64,000 nucleotides of DNA from Phlegmacium glaucopus (Eukaryota > Basidiomycota > Agaricomycetes > Agaricales > Cortinariaceae): positions 186,001 through 250,000 of the forward strand of contig MU130026.1 of NCBI GenBank assembly GCA_015039465.1. Direction: 5' to 3'. Below are positions 22,673-33,472 of this stretch, one piece after another (position 1 is the first letter of the stretch; each line of letters begins with the position of its first letter). The notes under the pieces are model-generated. The model made no database searches and was not told the origin of the DNA. It saw nothing but the letters and a program-made list of their open reading frames with translations. The position numbers and the translations under genes are program-made.

Positions 22673-25600
22673 GGTAAAGTAAATGAATACACCGTGATTG
22701 GCCTCGGTTCGTGTGAATCCTAGTTTGATTAACGCTCTGTGCAATGCCTCATACCAGTTCCTAGCTCCCTGCTTCAACCTATACAGTGTCTTCAGCAACT
22801 TCCATACCCACTGCTTCCGGTCCTTGGTTTCATGACCAACAGGTTGCTCAAGGTAAATTGTTTTGTTTTCTCCAAGAGGACTGTTCAAATAAGCTGAATC
22901 AAAATCAAAGGTATTGACTGGCCAATCGTTTCGTGCGGCAGTTGCAAGTAGAAGGTAAAACAATACGAGTTTAGCGACGGGTGCGTACATTTCGTAGTAG
23001 TCGATCCGTATATCTGAGTAAATCCTTTAGCAACTAATTGTGCCTTATATTTCTCGATTTCTCCAGCTGCGTTCTTCTTGATACGCAATACCCATTGACA
23101 GTCAACAACATTTGCGTCTTTGGGACATTCAACAACTTCATAAGTACCTGTTTTCTTCAGACCTTCTAATTCTTTCTGAATTGTGTCGTTCCATTTAGGC
23201 CAGTCCGAACGCTTACGAGCCTCTTGATACATCGGTTCTATCCCTTCAGCGCTTCCCATTATGGTTGCCATCGCATAATCCTCAATCAATATTTCATTAA
23301 CATCATCAACCATCAATCCACTCTGCATTCCCTTTGGTAGCAAGCTCTTCGACTTCTCACCAGTTACTCCAGCTCCTTCCTTTAATAACTTCACATATGG
23401 TGACTCTTTTCTGATTTGTTTTCTTCTTCCTTCACTTGGTTGGACAGGCTCGATGACATCAGGCTGAGTGATATTTTCATTTGAAGTTTTGAAATTTGAT
23501 GTTTCTTGGGTAGCTGATGTTTCGGGAATGGATTGGATGATATTGTTGGGTTCTTGCTGCTCGACAACATCAGGTTCTTTCTCCCCCTCGAGCGGTAAGT
23601 GCCCAACATTTATTTCATCGTCGACATTGAACTTAACACTTCTTTCAACAGTGACTGTCCTCCTCTCCGGCCAATAAACATGATGTCCATCCTTGGTTTC
23701 AACATCAAACCCCATCCACCTTCCAATTTTTGAACGTCCGTCGAGTTTAGAACCACTTGTATCATGAACTCGTACTTTACATCCCCAAGGCTGAAGTTTC
23801 GCGAGATTGGGTTTTCGGCCATTTAGGATTTTGTAGGGGGTTGTATTACCCAAGGTACGTGTCCAGGTACAGTTCTTGAGGTATACGGCATGTGCTGTAG
23901 CTTCTGCCCACAGGAATTTTGGCAAGCTGCTTTTGTGTAGCATAGCTCATACCTTTTCCATGATCATTCGATTAAGGCGTTCAGAAACACCATTATGCTT
24001 GGGTGTATTGTGTATGGTAAGTCTTCTCACTGTTCTGGCTTTCTTGAGATGGTTGGAGAACTCCTTGCTTACGTACTCTCCCCTTGATCGGAACAAAGAC
24101 CCTTGGTGCAAGCATTGTGTTGGGTGGACAACCAGGCCTCGTAGATTTGATAAAATTCAAAGGTTTTGTCTTTGGTAGAGAGAAAATAGATGTTTGTATA
24201 GTGGCTATAGTCGTCTGTGAAACTGACATAGTACCGCTTCCGGTTGATCGTCTCGACAGGCGCCAGTCCCCACAAGTCGGAGTGGACTTCCTCGCCTACA
24301 GCAGTGCTTCTCTCACCCTCTCGTACCTTCATTATCAACTTCCTCTCCCCTTTAGCCCATTCACAGGACTCACAAATAGCAACTTCACTATTGATATCAA
24401 GTTCCACCCCTTCAACAAGCCCTTTCAATACTAGGAACTTGGCTCGCTCGTGTGAAACATGACCAAGACAGCGGTGAAGTTCATTGATAGATAGAGCTTC
24501 ATTGGTACTTGCAACATGGATTCCGTCATTGACGCTCAATGTATAAACACGGTAAAGTCCTCCCTTGACTTTGATTTCGCCAATAACCTTGCCTCTGCCT
24601 ATTGTAGATTTTGCAGACATTTCTGACAATGACCATTACAGTTCCGGTGCTAACCGCTTGACTTATCGACACCAGAGTCACTCCCATAGATGGTGCATAC
24701 AAGACGTCCTTCAAGAGTACTCGAGACATTGGTCCGTTGCCATTAGGTAGGTAGATATACATATCTCCCTTTCCTATGGCTTTAAAGGTTCATTTATCGG
24801 CGGCTGTGATAGGGATAGGTTGTATTTCTTCAAAGTTAATGAATCTATGTTGGTATCCAGACATGTGTCGCGTTGCGCCTGAATTGTATAAGTCGACTTC
24901 AGTACAATTTATGTCGGTGGATCGAGAAAGCTGAGCGATTTCAAAGCTGGTATAAGCTGCTTCGTCAAAGGTGAAGTCTAAAACTTCATGCATATTGCCA
25001 TTGACAATATCATCATGTAGGTCGATGTAGTGCGCCAAACGAGGAGTTTCTTCATCATTATTGGTTTCAAGGACATCAAGTAAGTCCTCTAATTCGTCGA
25101 AGCTGGAGTAAGCATCGGGACTGATGCATGGTTTGTATAGGTCATCGAAACCGCTAAGGTCATTGCAATACAACAGTCCATCACTAGACTTGACTTTGGT
25201 CTTGGCATCTATCATCACTAACCAAGCTTCCTCGACTTTCTCCTCCTTTTCATTCGCAACAGCTACACTTTCTTTCAGCTTTGGCTTCCCCTTTCCTTTC
25301 TGCTTGGGACCTTGTCCCTCCTTTCCACCTCCAGGAGCCCAACAATCGTGTTTGTGATGACCCTCTTTGCCACAATTAAAGCATTTGCCTTTCTTCTTAG
25401 TGCTTGAACCTCCTTTCTGCCCTTTTCCGGCGTCATTGGAGTAAAGGGCAACATTTTTGTCCTTTTTACTGGCTTTATCCTTCTTTAAATTCCAGCGTTC
25501 ATATTCCTCACTGATTGTTTGCATTAGGTCATTGGGCGATAGAGTTTTACCAAGAACACTAGATGTAGCATTCACGGCGGAGATGTAGGGGTTGTATGAT

Positions 25601-26145
25601 GAAGGTAGGGATCCCAATATGATCGCGTAAAAATTGTTATCGACTAAAGGCTGACCCATCGACGCCAGATCCTTGCGCATATTCCGGAGCATGACGAAAT
25701 GGGCAGCTACATCCCCCTTTTCTGCACACCTTTGCTCCTGCATGCGTCGATGCAGATCGACTGAGACCATATGCGACTTGTTCTGAAAGTTATTCGAAAT
25801 TTCCTTCCAAATTTCGTAGGCCGTCTGCTTTGAGCGAACCTTCATGAACAGTGAGTCTGGAATTGAGCTAGCAATCTGTTGTTTCACAACTGCCTCGCCC
25901 TGCTTCCACTCTTTTACTTCTCTTTTCCATTCCTTTACTGATACTTTTTTCTCATCAGTTAGCTTTCCTTCTGGATCAGCGACAGGACATATCGGTTCTC
26001 CACCGAGTTCTTCGAGGTGATCAAGAAGACCACGAGCGTCTATTGACCATGAAAATCGGTCCTTATAGATAACCCAATTGGAGCCGGAAATATTGAGTTT
26101 CAGAATGCGAAGTAAATCATCGCCCAACTTGGTAGATGTTGACAT
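22673..26145 (-). pseudogene. Second Copia retrotransposon, gag-pol, truncated and frameshifted
   Basis: Gag starts at ATG 26145 (MSTSTKLGDDLLRILKLNIS) and carries a CCHC knuckle CFNCGKEGHHKHDC near 25370. A TGA near 24790 separates it from the protease/GAG-pre-integrase part (LHRCLGHVSHERAK and CESC near 24380-24480). The integrase core follows in shifting frames (VHSDLWGLAPV, FTDDYSHY, then a C-terminal part to about 23650). Reverse transcriptase begins near 23200 and is cut off in GVFIY at about 22690, before its catalytic YVDD region; a 2-bp insertion near 23000 shifts it. RNase H and the far LTR are missing. Dead element. Confidence 0.85.
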
Positions 26146-26204
26146 GATTAGAAAGCTTCAGAGTAGATGGAATAATTCGAGTAATTTGTATGTTTAAAGA
26201 CTGA

Positions 26205-26855
26205 GGTCGGGGCCCATAACCTATTGAAATAGTACAACTCAGTCTTGAATAAATGGACTTGTATTCATATAAGTTGTACCTATTGAAATAGTACAACTAC
26301 TGGTTTGTTAATAAGATGTTTGATAGTAAAGTAAAGGAGTACTAACCTCAGTCTCAAATAAATGGACTGAGGTACTAACTACGAAGTAGAGAGAAAATAT
26401 ATACTGGAGGATATGAGTGAGTATCCAAGAGTGACGGCTTCATGTGATATAACCAAAGTGGTTAGTTACGATCATAAGTGAAGAACAAAAGAATATAAGG
26501 AAATAACAAATGGAAGAAATGGAGATATTTCAAATATCAGAACGGCATACGGTTTGTATTATTTCCTACATTCTGCTCCTGGAAGGTCCTGCATTCTTGG
26601 GTGAATAATCCATAGCGGGTGTGCTGACTGATAGTGGGAATGTGATGACAAAGAAATAGTGGTTGTGGCAAAGATGTGGTAATGGGTTTGGGGTAACATC
26701 GGAAGAGCCGGAATGATATGGAGAAGTCTCAGAGTTGGATGTAGGATGAGTAGATCCGGATACAAGGGAAAGTACTGGAATGGAGTACAGACTTCCGGAG
26801 ACAACTCCGACGGAGCTGGACCGGAGTAATGTATAACGGAATGTAACAACTATAA
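26205..26855 (-). repeat. LTR and primer-binding site of the second Copia element
   Basis: On the minus strand the LTR is followed by GGTTATGGGCCCC (about 26207-26219), the same primer-binding motif as in the first Copia element. The LTR end lies near 26225, ending in TTTCA. The far end is probably about 26850, near TGTAACAACTATAACA. A 20-bp direct repeat (CCTATTGAAATAGTACAACT at 26221 and 26279) makes the inner boundary ambiguous. The 5' LTR is kept; the 3' LTR has been lost with the end of pol. Confidence 0.6.
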
Positions 26856-27785
26856 CAATACTATAATAAAGGGCCCATTAATTGTGTATGACAATGTTCC
26901 TTCAATAAACTATAGTATTTCAATGTATGTGGGTTCAGCTACAGTTTTCCTAGGGCTCTGGGCATTTCAATTCTTTTATCTAGAATTATGAGGAAAGGTG
27001 TGTGAATTTGGTATCATGATGGAAAGAGCAACAGGTAATAGAACTGTGTTTATGAGGGAACTCTAAGTTCATAACAAGTTGACTTGACCTTGGTAAGCCT
27101 GAAAGCAAAATTGTGATACAAAAGATGACAGAAGGCAGACTTGCAATGCAATGGCCCACTCTATCAATTTCATCTTACTTGGGGCACAGGCTGCAGGCAT
27201 CTCACTACCTACTCTCCAAAAAAATAATCAGCCTGGAGTGGTGAATGCATTATTCAAACTTAAACAATGCATAGATATACACAAAATGCACCACATATTT
27301 TTATTCATTCGACCAGCCAGCCAGCTAGATGCGAGTTGAGTCGCAGGGGGAGGAGGTACGGTGATGATGAAAGGACAGGAAGTGGATCAATGATAGTGGT
27401 ACATGGACATAGAAGTGCCTACGAAAGTAATTGATAGTAAAAAAAATAAAGGGGATGTAGTATGTAGGTCTATACATGTAGGTTTCGAGGTAAAAAAATA
27501 AATAAATAACATAAATAGAGGGAGGTGACAATAGTGCAGGTCGTTTGTGGTATATAAGAATCAAGGAGGGGAAGTACAAGGGGGCGGGGCGGAAAAACGT
27601 GTCATGCATTATAGGTCATTTTTTTTCTGCGAGTTGAAGTGCAGATGTGGGCTGGGACTGGATGTTGTGATGAAGCAAGACTTTTTTAAAAAACCGTTTA
27701 GGAGTATAAGAAACGAGTTTGAAGAAGCCAAGAAGCCAAAATACCACACAGATAAGAAAAGATGGGTAATAAATGATTATTACCT

Positions 27786-29250
27786 TCAGACGATGTCCCA
27801 GAGTTCTTCCAACGCACAACAAAACTAATAAAGAAATTATAAGATGGTCAGCACTATCCACGACGGCAAATAAACAGTAAATACCTTCCCACAAGCCACA
27901 CTGGCACTCAAAGCATATTCACTGATACTAATCTTCTCATCGACATAGGCATCTGCAAAGTCGTCCCGACCTCGTGCCATGGCACCGACGAAAACAGCGA
28001 GATTGTGCGTCGTGGGTAAGGTGGGCAGGTATTTAGACAGACGTTGAGTTGGAGAGTCTCCGGAGAGAGCTGGGGTTACAAACGAAAAGTTCAAGTGAAA
28101 AATCGCAAGCCGAGAAAGAAGGAGAAAACATACTGATTTTGATTGTGTTCGGAGGAAGGTGATCTACAACTGGGTTCTGCGATTACGGATCAATATAAAA
28201 AAAAAAAGAAGAGAAAAAGAAAAAGGTATAAAAATAAACTCACTTTGATTACTTTTAGCAATTTTTCTGGGCCGTTCACGCCTCTAATGGAAAGTTTGTG
28301 AAGGAGTTGGACTGAAGTGTAGAAAAGATATTAAAAGATATTGTAAGAGTTCAGATTATAGATGGATCAAGAATGAAACAAACCCATGAGTCCACTGAAT
28401 CGCTTGAATGTTCTCGGAATGCGAACATGTGGATTAACCTCGATGAGCACGCCGCGGGCTGTGTGGATATAGACTTGCAGCAACCCAGCTTTGTTCAGTG
28501 GCGAATCGAGGAGCGTTAGGAGGCACTAGAAATAGAAAAAGAATGGAGCATAATCAATCATGGCGATGGATCGATGGATGGACAGAAAAAAAGACTTACC
28601 TGATGCGTGATATCCGGTCTCGCATCTGCGATATCTCTACCCGTCTTCGCCAGAATGCCTTGATGATCATCGCAATTCAATAGGGTATACTTGGCTTCAC
28701 CACTGTCCTTTCCTCTTCCTCTTCCGCTATCTCTAGGACCCGGAATGCTTTTGCTGCTACCCCCAGAGACTTTGTATGCTTCCAGACAAGCTTGTTCCAA
28801 GATAATGTAAAGCTTCCTCTGAGACGCAGCTCCTGGTCCGCGAGAGACATGAGCCTGAATAGGGAGCATATAAGGGTTGGCGACGGGTTGGATTGGAGTA
28901 TATGGATTAGAAGCTGCAGACAGTGTTGAGGACATTTTCCGGGATTTGGAGGATGGGAGGGGACGAGTTGGACGATCGTTGATTATTGCTGCTAATGCTG
29001 TTGTAGTTGTGGACGATGCGGTAGCTGTATCCGCGTCTTTGTCACCCTCGCTATCTGATTCAGAACTATGTGTAGGACTTTTCTGTCTCCTTCTCTGGGC
29101 TGGTCGTTCTCCAGGTGTTGATTTGGGACGCGGGGGAGGAATGACTGCCGAGTTGGGGCTAAGAAATTTCAAGGCAGGGGTGTTGAAATCGTCGTTGTCA
29201 ACAGAACCGGAGTGGCGCCTTCGACGAGCTGGGATGATGACTGATTCCAT
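27786..29250 (-). CDS. EMG1: Ribosome biogenesis protein Emg1/Nep1 (SPOUT pseudouridine methyltransferase)
   Basis: Six exons: 29250-28600, 28525-28384, 28311-28244, 28176-28134, 28069-27885, 27824-27786; introns 60-74 bp, phases consistent, 375 aa. Emg1/Nep1 methylates the N1 of a pseudouridine in 18S rRNA and is needed for small-subunit assembly in the nucleolus. Recognised by [83 protein letters not shown] and the cofactor-site loop VFVGAMARG; the C-terminus reads [10 protein letters not shown]. The N-terminal ~160 residues are Ser/Arg-rich and low complexity, longer than in yeast. An upstream in-frame Met at 29364 is possible, but 29250 fits better. This is the only intact one of three related copies in the window. 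Confidence 0.92.
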
Positions 29251-31582
29251 ATATTGTTGAGAGTTGGCCTCCAAGCAGGATTTACAATTGGAAAAAAGTT
29301 TATATAAGGACGACCAGATATTTCGCGAGTGGGGTAGGAGAAGAATGTAACTGACCAAAAACAAAAGTTTTTTTTATAGTCGGATATATGTAATTCGGGA
29401 TTCAGCCACCGATTCTTTTTTTACACACATCATCAGCGCCCTGCAAACAGACTCAGGATATATTGCTCTTAACCACTCTCTGTCTATTTAACTGGGGTAG
29501 CCCTTACATAAACTCGATTTCGACTAAAGTTCTACTTTCAATCTCGACGTGCTTGCGTAAATAGTCACCAGCGTTAAAGTTCGACATGCTTGTGTCAATA
29601 ATCTCTATACAAATGATCTAGAGGGTAATAGTCCCCAAGGCACTCCTAAATGTAATCGAGTACGCTGCTCCCAGTCATCAGATCTTTCACGCGCAATGCG
29701 ACCGAAGACTTCCAGGCTCTTTCAGGGCTTGGAGTTTCGGGTGGGGTGAATTTCTTATCAGAATATCACGAATTCCATTCTTTTTACTTATCGTCAGCTG
29801 GTAAGTAGACATTCATCCTAATTTCAACCTTTTCATACCGTGTGGATATAGATAGATATAATACATAACTCATTCGCAACACACCATTTGCAGTTGGACT
29901 TTTGAATCCGACCACATGAGGATACTAGTTTGAATAGGTCATTGCCTTCAGCTTGGCGGATCCGAGTTCTAATCAGAATCAAGTGTCGAACGGGTATCTT
30001 ACGATAGGAGCTCACTTATCCGCATAACGCCATGACTTTTAAACCTGCTCCAGGGACATACAGTTGTGGGCGGATAGGGGTCGGTTGTGCTCCTCCGATC
30101 GACCGGAGCCTTTCTAACTGGATGCCTAGCGCTCTGTAGATGACGCCTTTTGGAGAGATTTGGTGGAATACAGACCTCAATTGGACTTTTGGTTCGACGG
30201 GCAGGCAAATGTCGGGACTTCAGCTTAATTTGAAATACAATTGCCTTCGCAATGCAAAGTCGGCTAAATCCGCGCGAATACATCATCGGGGGCTTAGGTT
30301 GTAAAGACCGAGTTCTCAACATTGAGAACTCGGAATATCTCCAACTTGCGCCAGCCGCCTGGGAGGCCACATCTATACCTGAATTACCTCGCGGCTCGAT
30401 ACGTTGCTCCACGCTTCAACATCATGATGAGGGTGTTATATTCAATCCTTGTAACGAGGCTCAGGCTCGGATCTGTGGTCTATCAGTTTGACGTTAAAGA
30501 ATTCAAAGAGTGTCAAGACGATGCTGTAGGTGAGTCTCTGCGTTGTCTCCGTCATGAGGTTGTGTGTCAGTGGCACTTCCTAGCGATGCTTCGAGATTGT
30601 ATCGTTTTTTTAATTTTACTGAAAGATCTAGACTGAAAGACAATAGCCTGAGCTAACGACTCGAAGTTCCAAAATCCTTTTCGAAGCAATCTAACTACTT
30701 CCAATTCACAGAACATTAATTTATCCATGAGGTACAGATATTTTGGATCTGGTTGTAATTATTAATTGATGTTGCATTAAATAGTATACGTCATTGACTG
30801 ATTGATAAATCAGGAAGTGGGATTTGACTCACTGGCATATTAGTAGTGGCGTCACGACTAGTAGACTCGTAACCAGCCGTAGAAGTGTCGTGGATGATGG
30901 AGATTCTCCGGTCACCAGTCTAGTAGTATATACATCGCCTGGGCAATGGGAGAGACAAATCCGGACAGGATTTGAGATTTTTTGACCCGCAACTGGGGTC
31001 AATCCGGACAAGATTCGCCGAGGGCAGCCAGTGCTAGCCAGTGCCGGAATCCGGACAAGTTTGAGGAAAGTGAAATAGGTTAGTATAGTTGCCTATGATC
31101 CGGACAATATATAGTGTATATAATAGTCTGTCGAGCGTACGAATGACTGATGATACATCGATGATAAGTATGATATTTGATAAAGCTCAGAACGATGTAG
31201 CACCTGCTGCAGGAAATTGGGCAAATGCAGTTCTCGCTGCTGAAGCAGTATCACGAAAAGGTACTGGTGTTCAAATGTTTGCTATGTACATTTCCGCGAG
31301 TCAAAGACAGTTCCAGACTGCTTTCGGAAATCTTGAAGGGGGATGATTTATGTAAGAAAATAGTTTCTTCAAGCGAGGTAACAAGCAAAGAGTTACAATA
31401 TTGCTTTCTGGATCATTTTCCGTTACTCACACAACCCGTAATGTAATGAATTGTAGAGAAAATGATCATTTCAATATACGATTGCGATCTTTTTCAAGAA
31501 ATGGCTGCGTTTGATCAAGAAATTAAATAAAAAACGCAGAAAATGGGGGGCGACCGTTGTCCAACGGGCCCTCTCTCTCTAC

Positions 31583-31583
<1 letters not shown>
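29251..31583. other. Long intergenic stretch, no gene recognised
   Basis: Open frames here are short and match nothing I know: minus-strand 30412-29999 (137 aa) and plus-strand 31089-31346 (85 aa, with AAGNWANAVLAAEAVSRKG, too short to assign). A perfect hairpin lies at 30308-30333. Two similar AATCCGGACAAG motifs occur near 31000 and 31051. Confidence 0.45.
30308..30333. repeat. Perfect 12-bp hairpin
   Basis: CCGAGTTCTCAA, a CA loop, then TTGAGAACTCGG. Stable and exact, in non-coding DNA. Function unknown; no poly-T follows. Confidence 0.7.

Positions 31584-31628
<45 letters not shown>
31584..31628. repeat. Homopolymer of 45 C
   Basis: Unbroken C run preceded by a short CT repeat (31571-31580). 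The other strand is G45, prone to quadruplex structure and to length errors. It lies 32 bp past the stop of the SEC14 gene at 31660, in its 3' region. Confidence 0.95.
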
Positions 31629-31659
31629 ACCTTCTATGCTGGTTGGTTTATGCTCCACT

Positions 31660-32867
31660 CTATACATTCCACGGCCCCGCATCGCTCATTGAACACCCTC
31701 CAGTACACTGACATTCACACGTACCCCCAAACTCCTTGGGCAAATTCTCCGCCGGAATCTGCTGCAACAATGCATCTTTATAACCCGCACCCACAATCTC
31801 AATCTTCTTAACCGTAACTTCATCCAACCACGGCCTCACGATAGCCCACACTGCAGAGAAAGCCCAAGGTGCATTGATGATATAGAATTTCCCCATCGTT
31901 TCTGGGTATCTATTTTGTCCGATAGAAGAAGCGGCTGAGACGTACTCTTTGACACGGTAAAAGTTGGAGAGGGAGACACCGCCGAGGTCGAGGATGGTGC
32001 AGTAGGTTTCGACGGGGTAACCGACGGCGAGTGAACAAGCGGGAAGCCGCTCTGTGAGGGATTTTTCGTATTCGAGTACGAGACGTTGGAGTTGACGTTC
32101 GGTGGTGGTGGCTGCATACAGCGCTTTGATGTCGAGCTGACCAAGGCGTTGGATATAAAGTGGACGGCCATCCTAAATGGTATAATACCTCGTTAAGCTT
32201 TAAAATGAAAATAGGGGGGGCGCAGGACAGGGACGTGCCTTATCAGTTTTATGATAATATTGCGGGTAATACTTGTTTACCACCTCTCTCTCCTTGAAAT
32301 CAAAGTTCCTATTATAAAAAATTCGTTCCATGAGGTCATCGTCGTCCTAAAAGACGTGGAAAACGTACTTTGTAATGTCGTCTACGCCGAATTCTTTTCT
32401 CCATTTTTCGCAGTCAAGCAACATTTCTTTGGCTTTGACGAGATCAAACCCGCGAGCGCGCAAGAATCTGTTTGAAGATTTGACCAAAAAACGGAATGGC
32501 CGCAGTCGAGATGGGGCCAGATTTGATAGAGTAGCATCATGATTAGATGAAGGCGACCAGGAATACCCGATCCAAAAAGAAACAAAAATTGGAAGAGCCA
32601 ATATGAAACATAACACAGTCAATATCACTCCAAAACCAGAAAACACAGAGAGAAAAAGGGGCCGCACCTCAAAAGCATCGCATCATCCATTCTCTCTTCT
32701 ACGAAATGACCTTCCTCCTTCAATTCCTTCTTGAACTTCTCAAGGGTATGTAACTGGATCATCGTAAGATTTCCCAGACGGCCAGGGAGGGGGCGGTAGT
32801 TGGGATTTGTAACACTATCAGGCATAGGGCTGGCGCTGGCTGCTTGGGGTAGGGGTAATCCAGACAT
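31660..32867 (-). CDS. SEC14: SEC14-like phosphatidylinositol/phosphatidylcholine transfer protein, copy 1
   Basis: Four exons: 32867-32668, 32467-32369, 32308-32239, 32172-31660; 293 aa. CRAL-TRIO N-terminal helices ([35 protein letters not shown]) are followed by the lipid-binding domain ([76 protein letters not shown]). Sec14 exchanges PI and PC and supports Golgi lipid signalling and secretion. Length is close to the yeast protein. The third intron (32173-32238) starts with GC instead of GT. Paralogue of the gene at 36058-37254, same strand and same intron positions, with a different gene between them. Confidence 0.9.
32173..32238 (-). other. GC-AG intron in SEC14 copy 1
   Basis: Exon-intron junction AAG|GCACGT and acceptor TTTAG. 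Splicing here joins ACT GAT AAG to GAT GGC CGT in frame, matching the paralogue, whose equivalent intron uses GTGCGT. No GT donor nearby keeps the frame. Confidence 0.75.
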
Positions 32868-33472
32868 GATGATGGGTTTTCTGTAAAGGTGGGGGATATC
32901 GGCTTTTTTTCTGAATCAAGAGCGTTTATCGTTCGTTGAGAGGGAAGATTGAGAGGGTTGTGTAAGAATGGAAAATAGAAAATGGAAATGGAAGATGGGG
33001 CCCAAGGTCGGATGATCGATGTTAGTGATAGCGGTGGCAGTGAGTGGTGTATGACTCCTGATTAAAAATAAAACTTTTCAGCTCAAAAGCTATGCCTGAC
33101 AATGGTTGGACAGCACTCACAATTTGCGATGATGATGATGATGATGGTTAAACGACACGGTCTTTTATCACTGACCCATCCTTGCAGGGGTTGATGATCA
33201 TCACGACCTGACGATCGCACAGTCATGTGAATGCAAAGCCTGTAATCCGGATCTTATGTATAGGTATGTAATAATTGTTATTACATACAAAAAATAGTAA
33301 AAGGTGACTTGAAATTGTAATATAGAGATTGTAGGTGGGTATATAATGCACATGAGCAGAACGATTGATTGCAGGGGTATATATGTATAATGTCAAACGA
33401 GATTAGAAAGCAAACACCACTAGCAGCGATAAACAACACCCAGACCTCAACACCCATATAGAATAGGGCCCC
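32868..33472. other. Intergenic between SEC14 copy 1 and the membrane protein gene
   Basis: Promoter side of SEC14 copy 1 and 3' side of the next gene. Contains a short GAT repeat near 33127-33147. No gene or clear TATA box seen. Confidence 0.5.

Noticed and set aside
23391..24462. Several small open frames antisense to the Copia pol
   Set aside because: No domain content; they shadow the integrase region on the other strand.
31511..31811. Open frame with a long poly-proline stretch
   Set aside because: Translation of the 45-C homopolymer; no protein features on either side.
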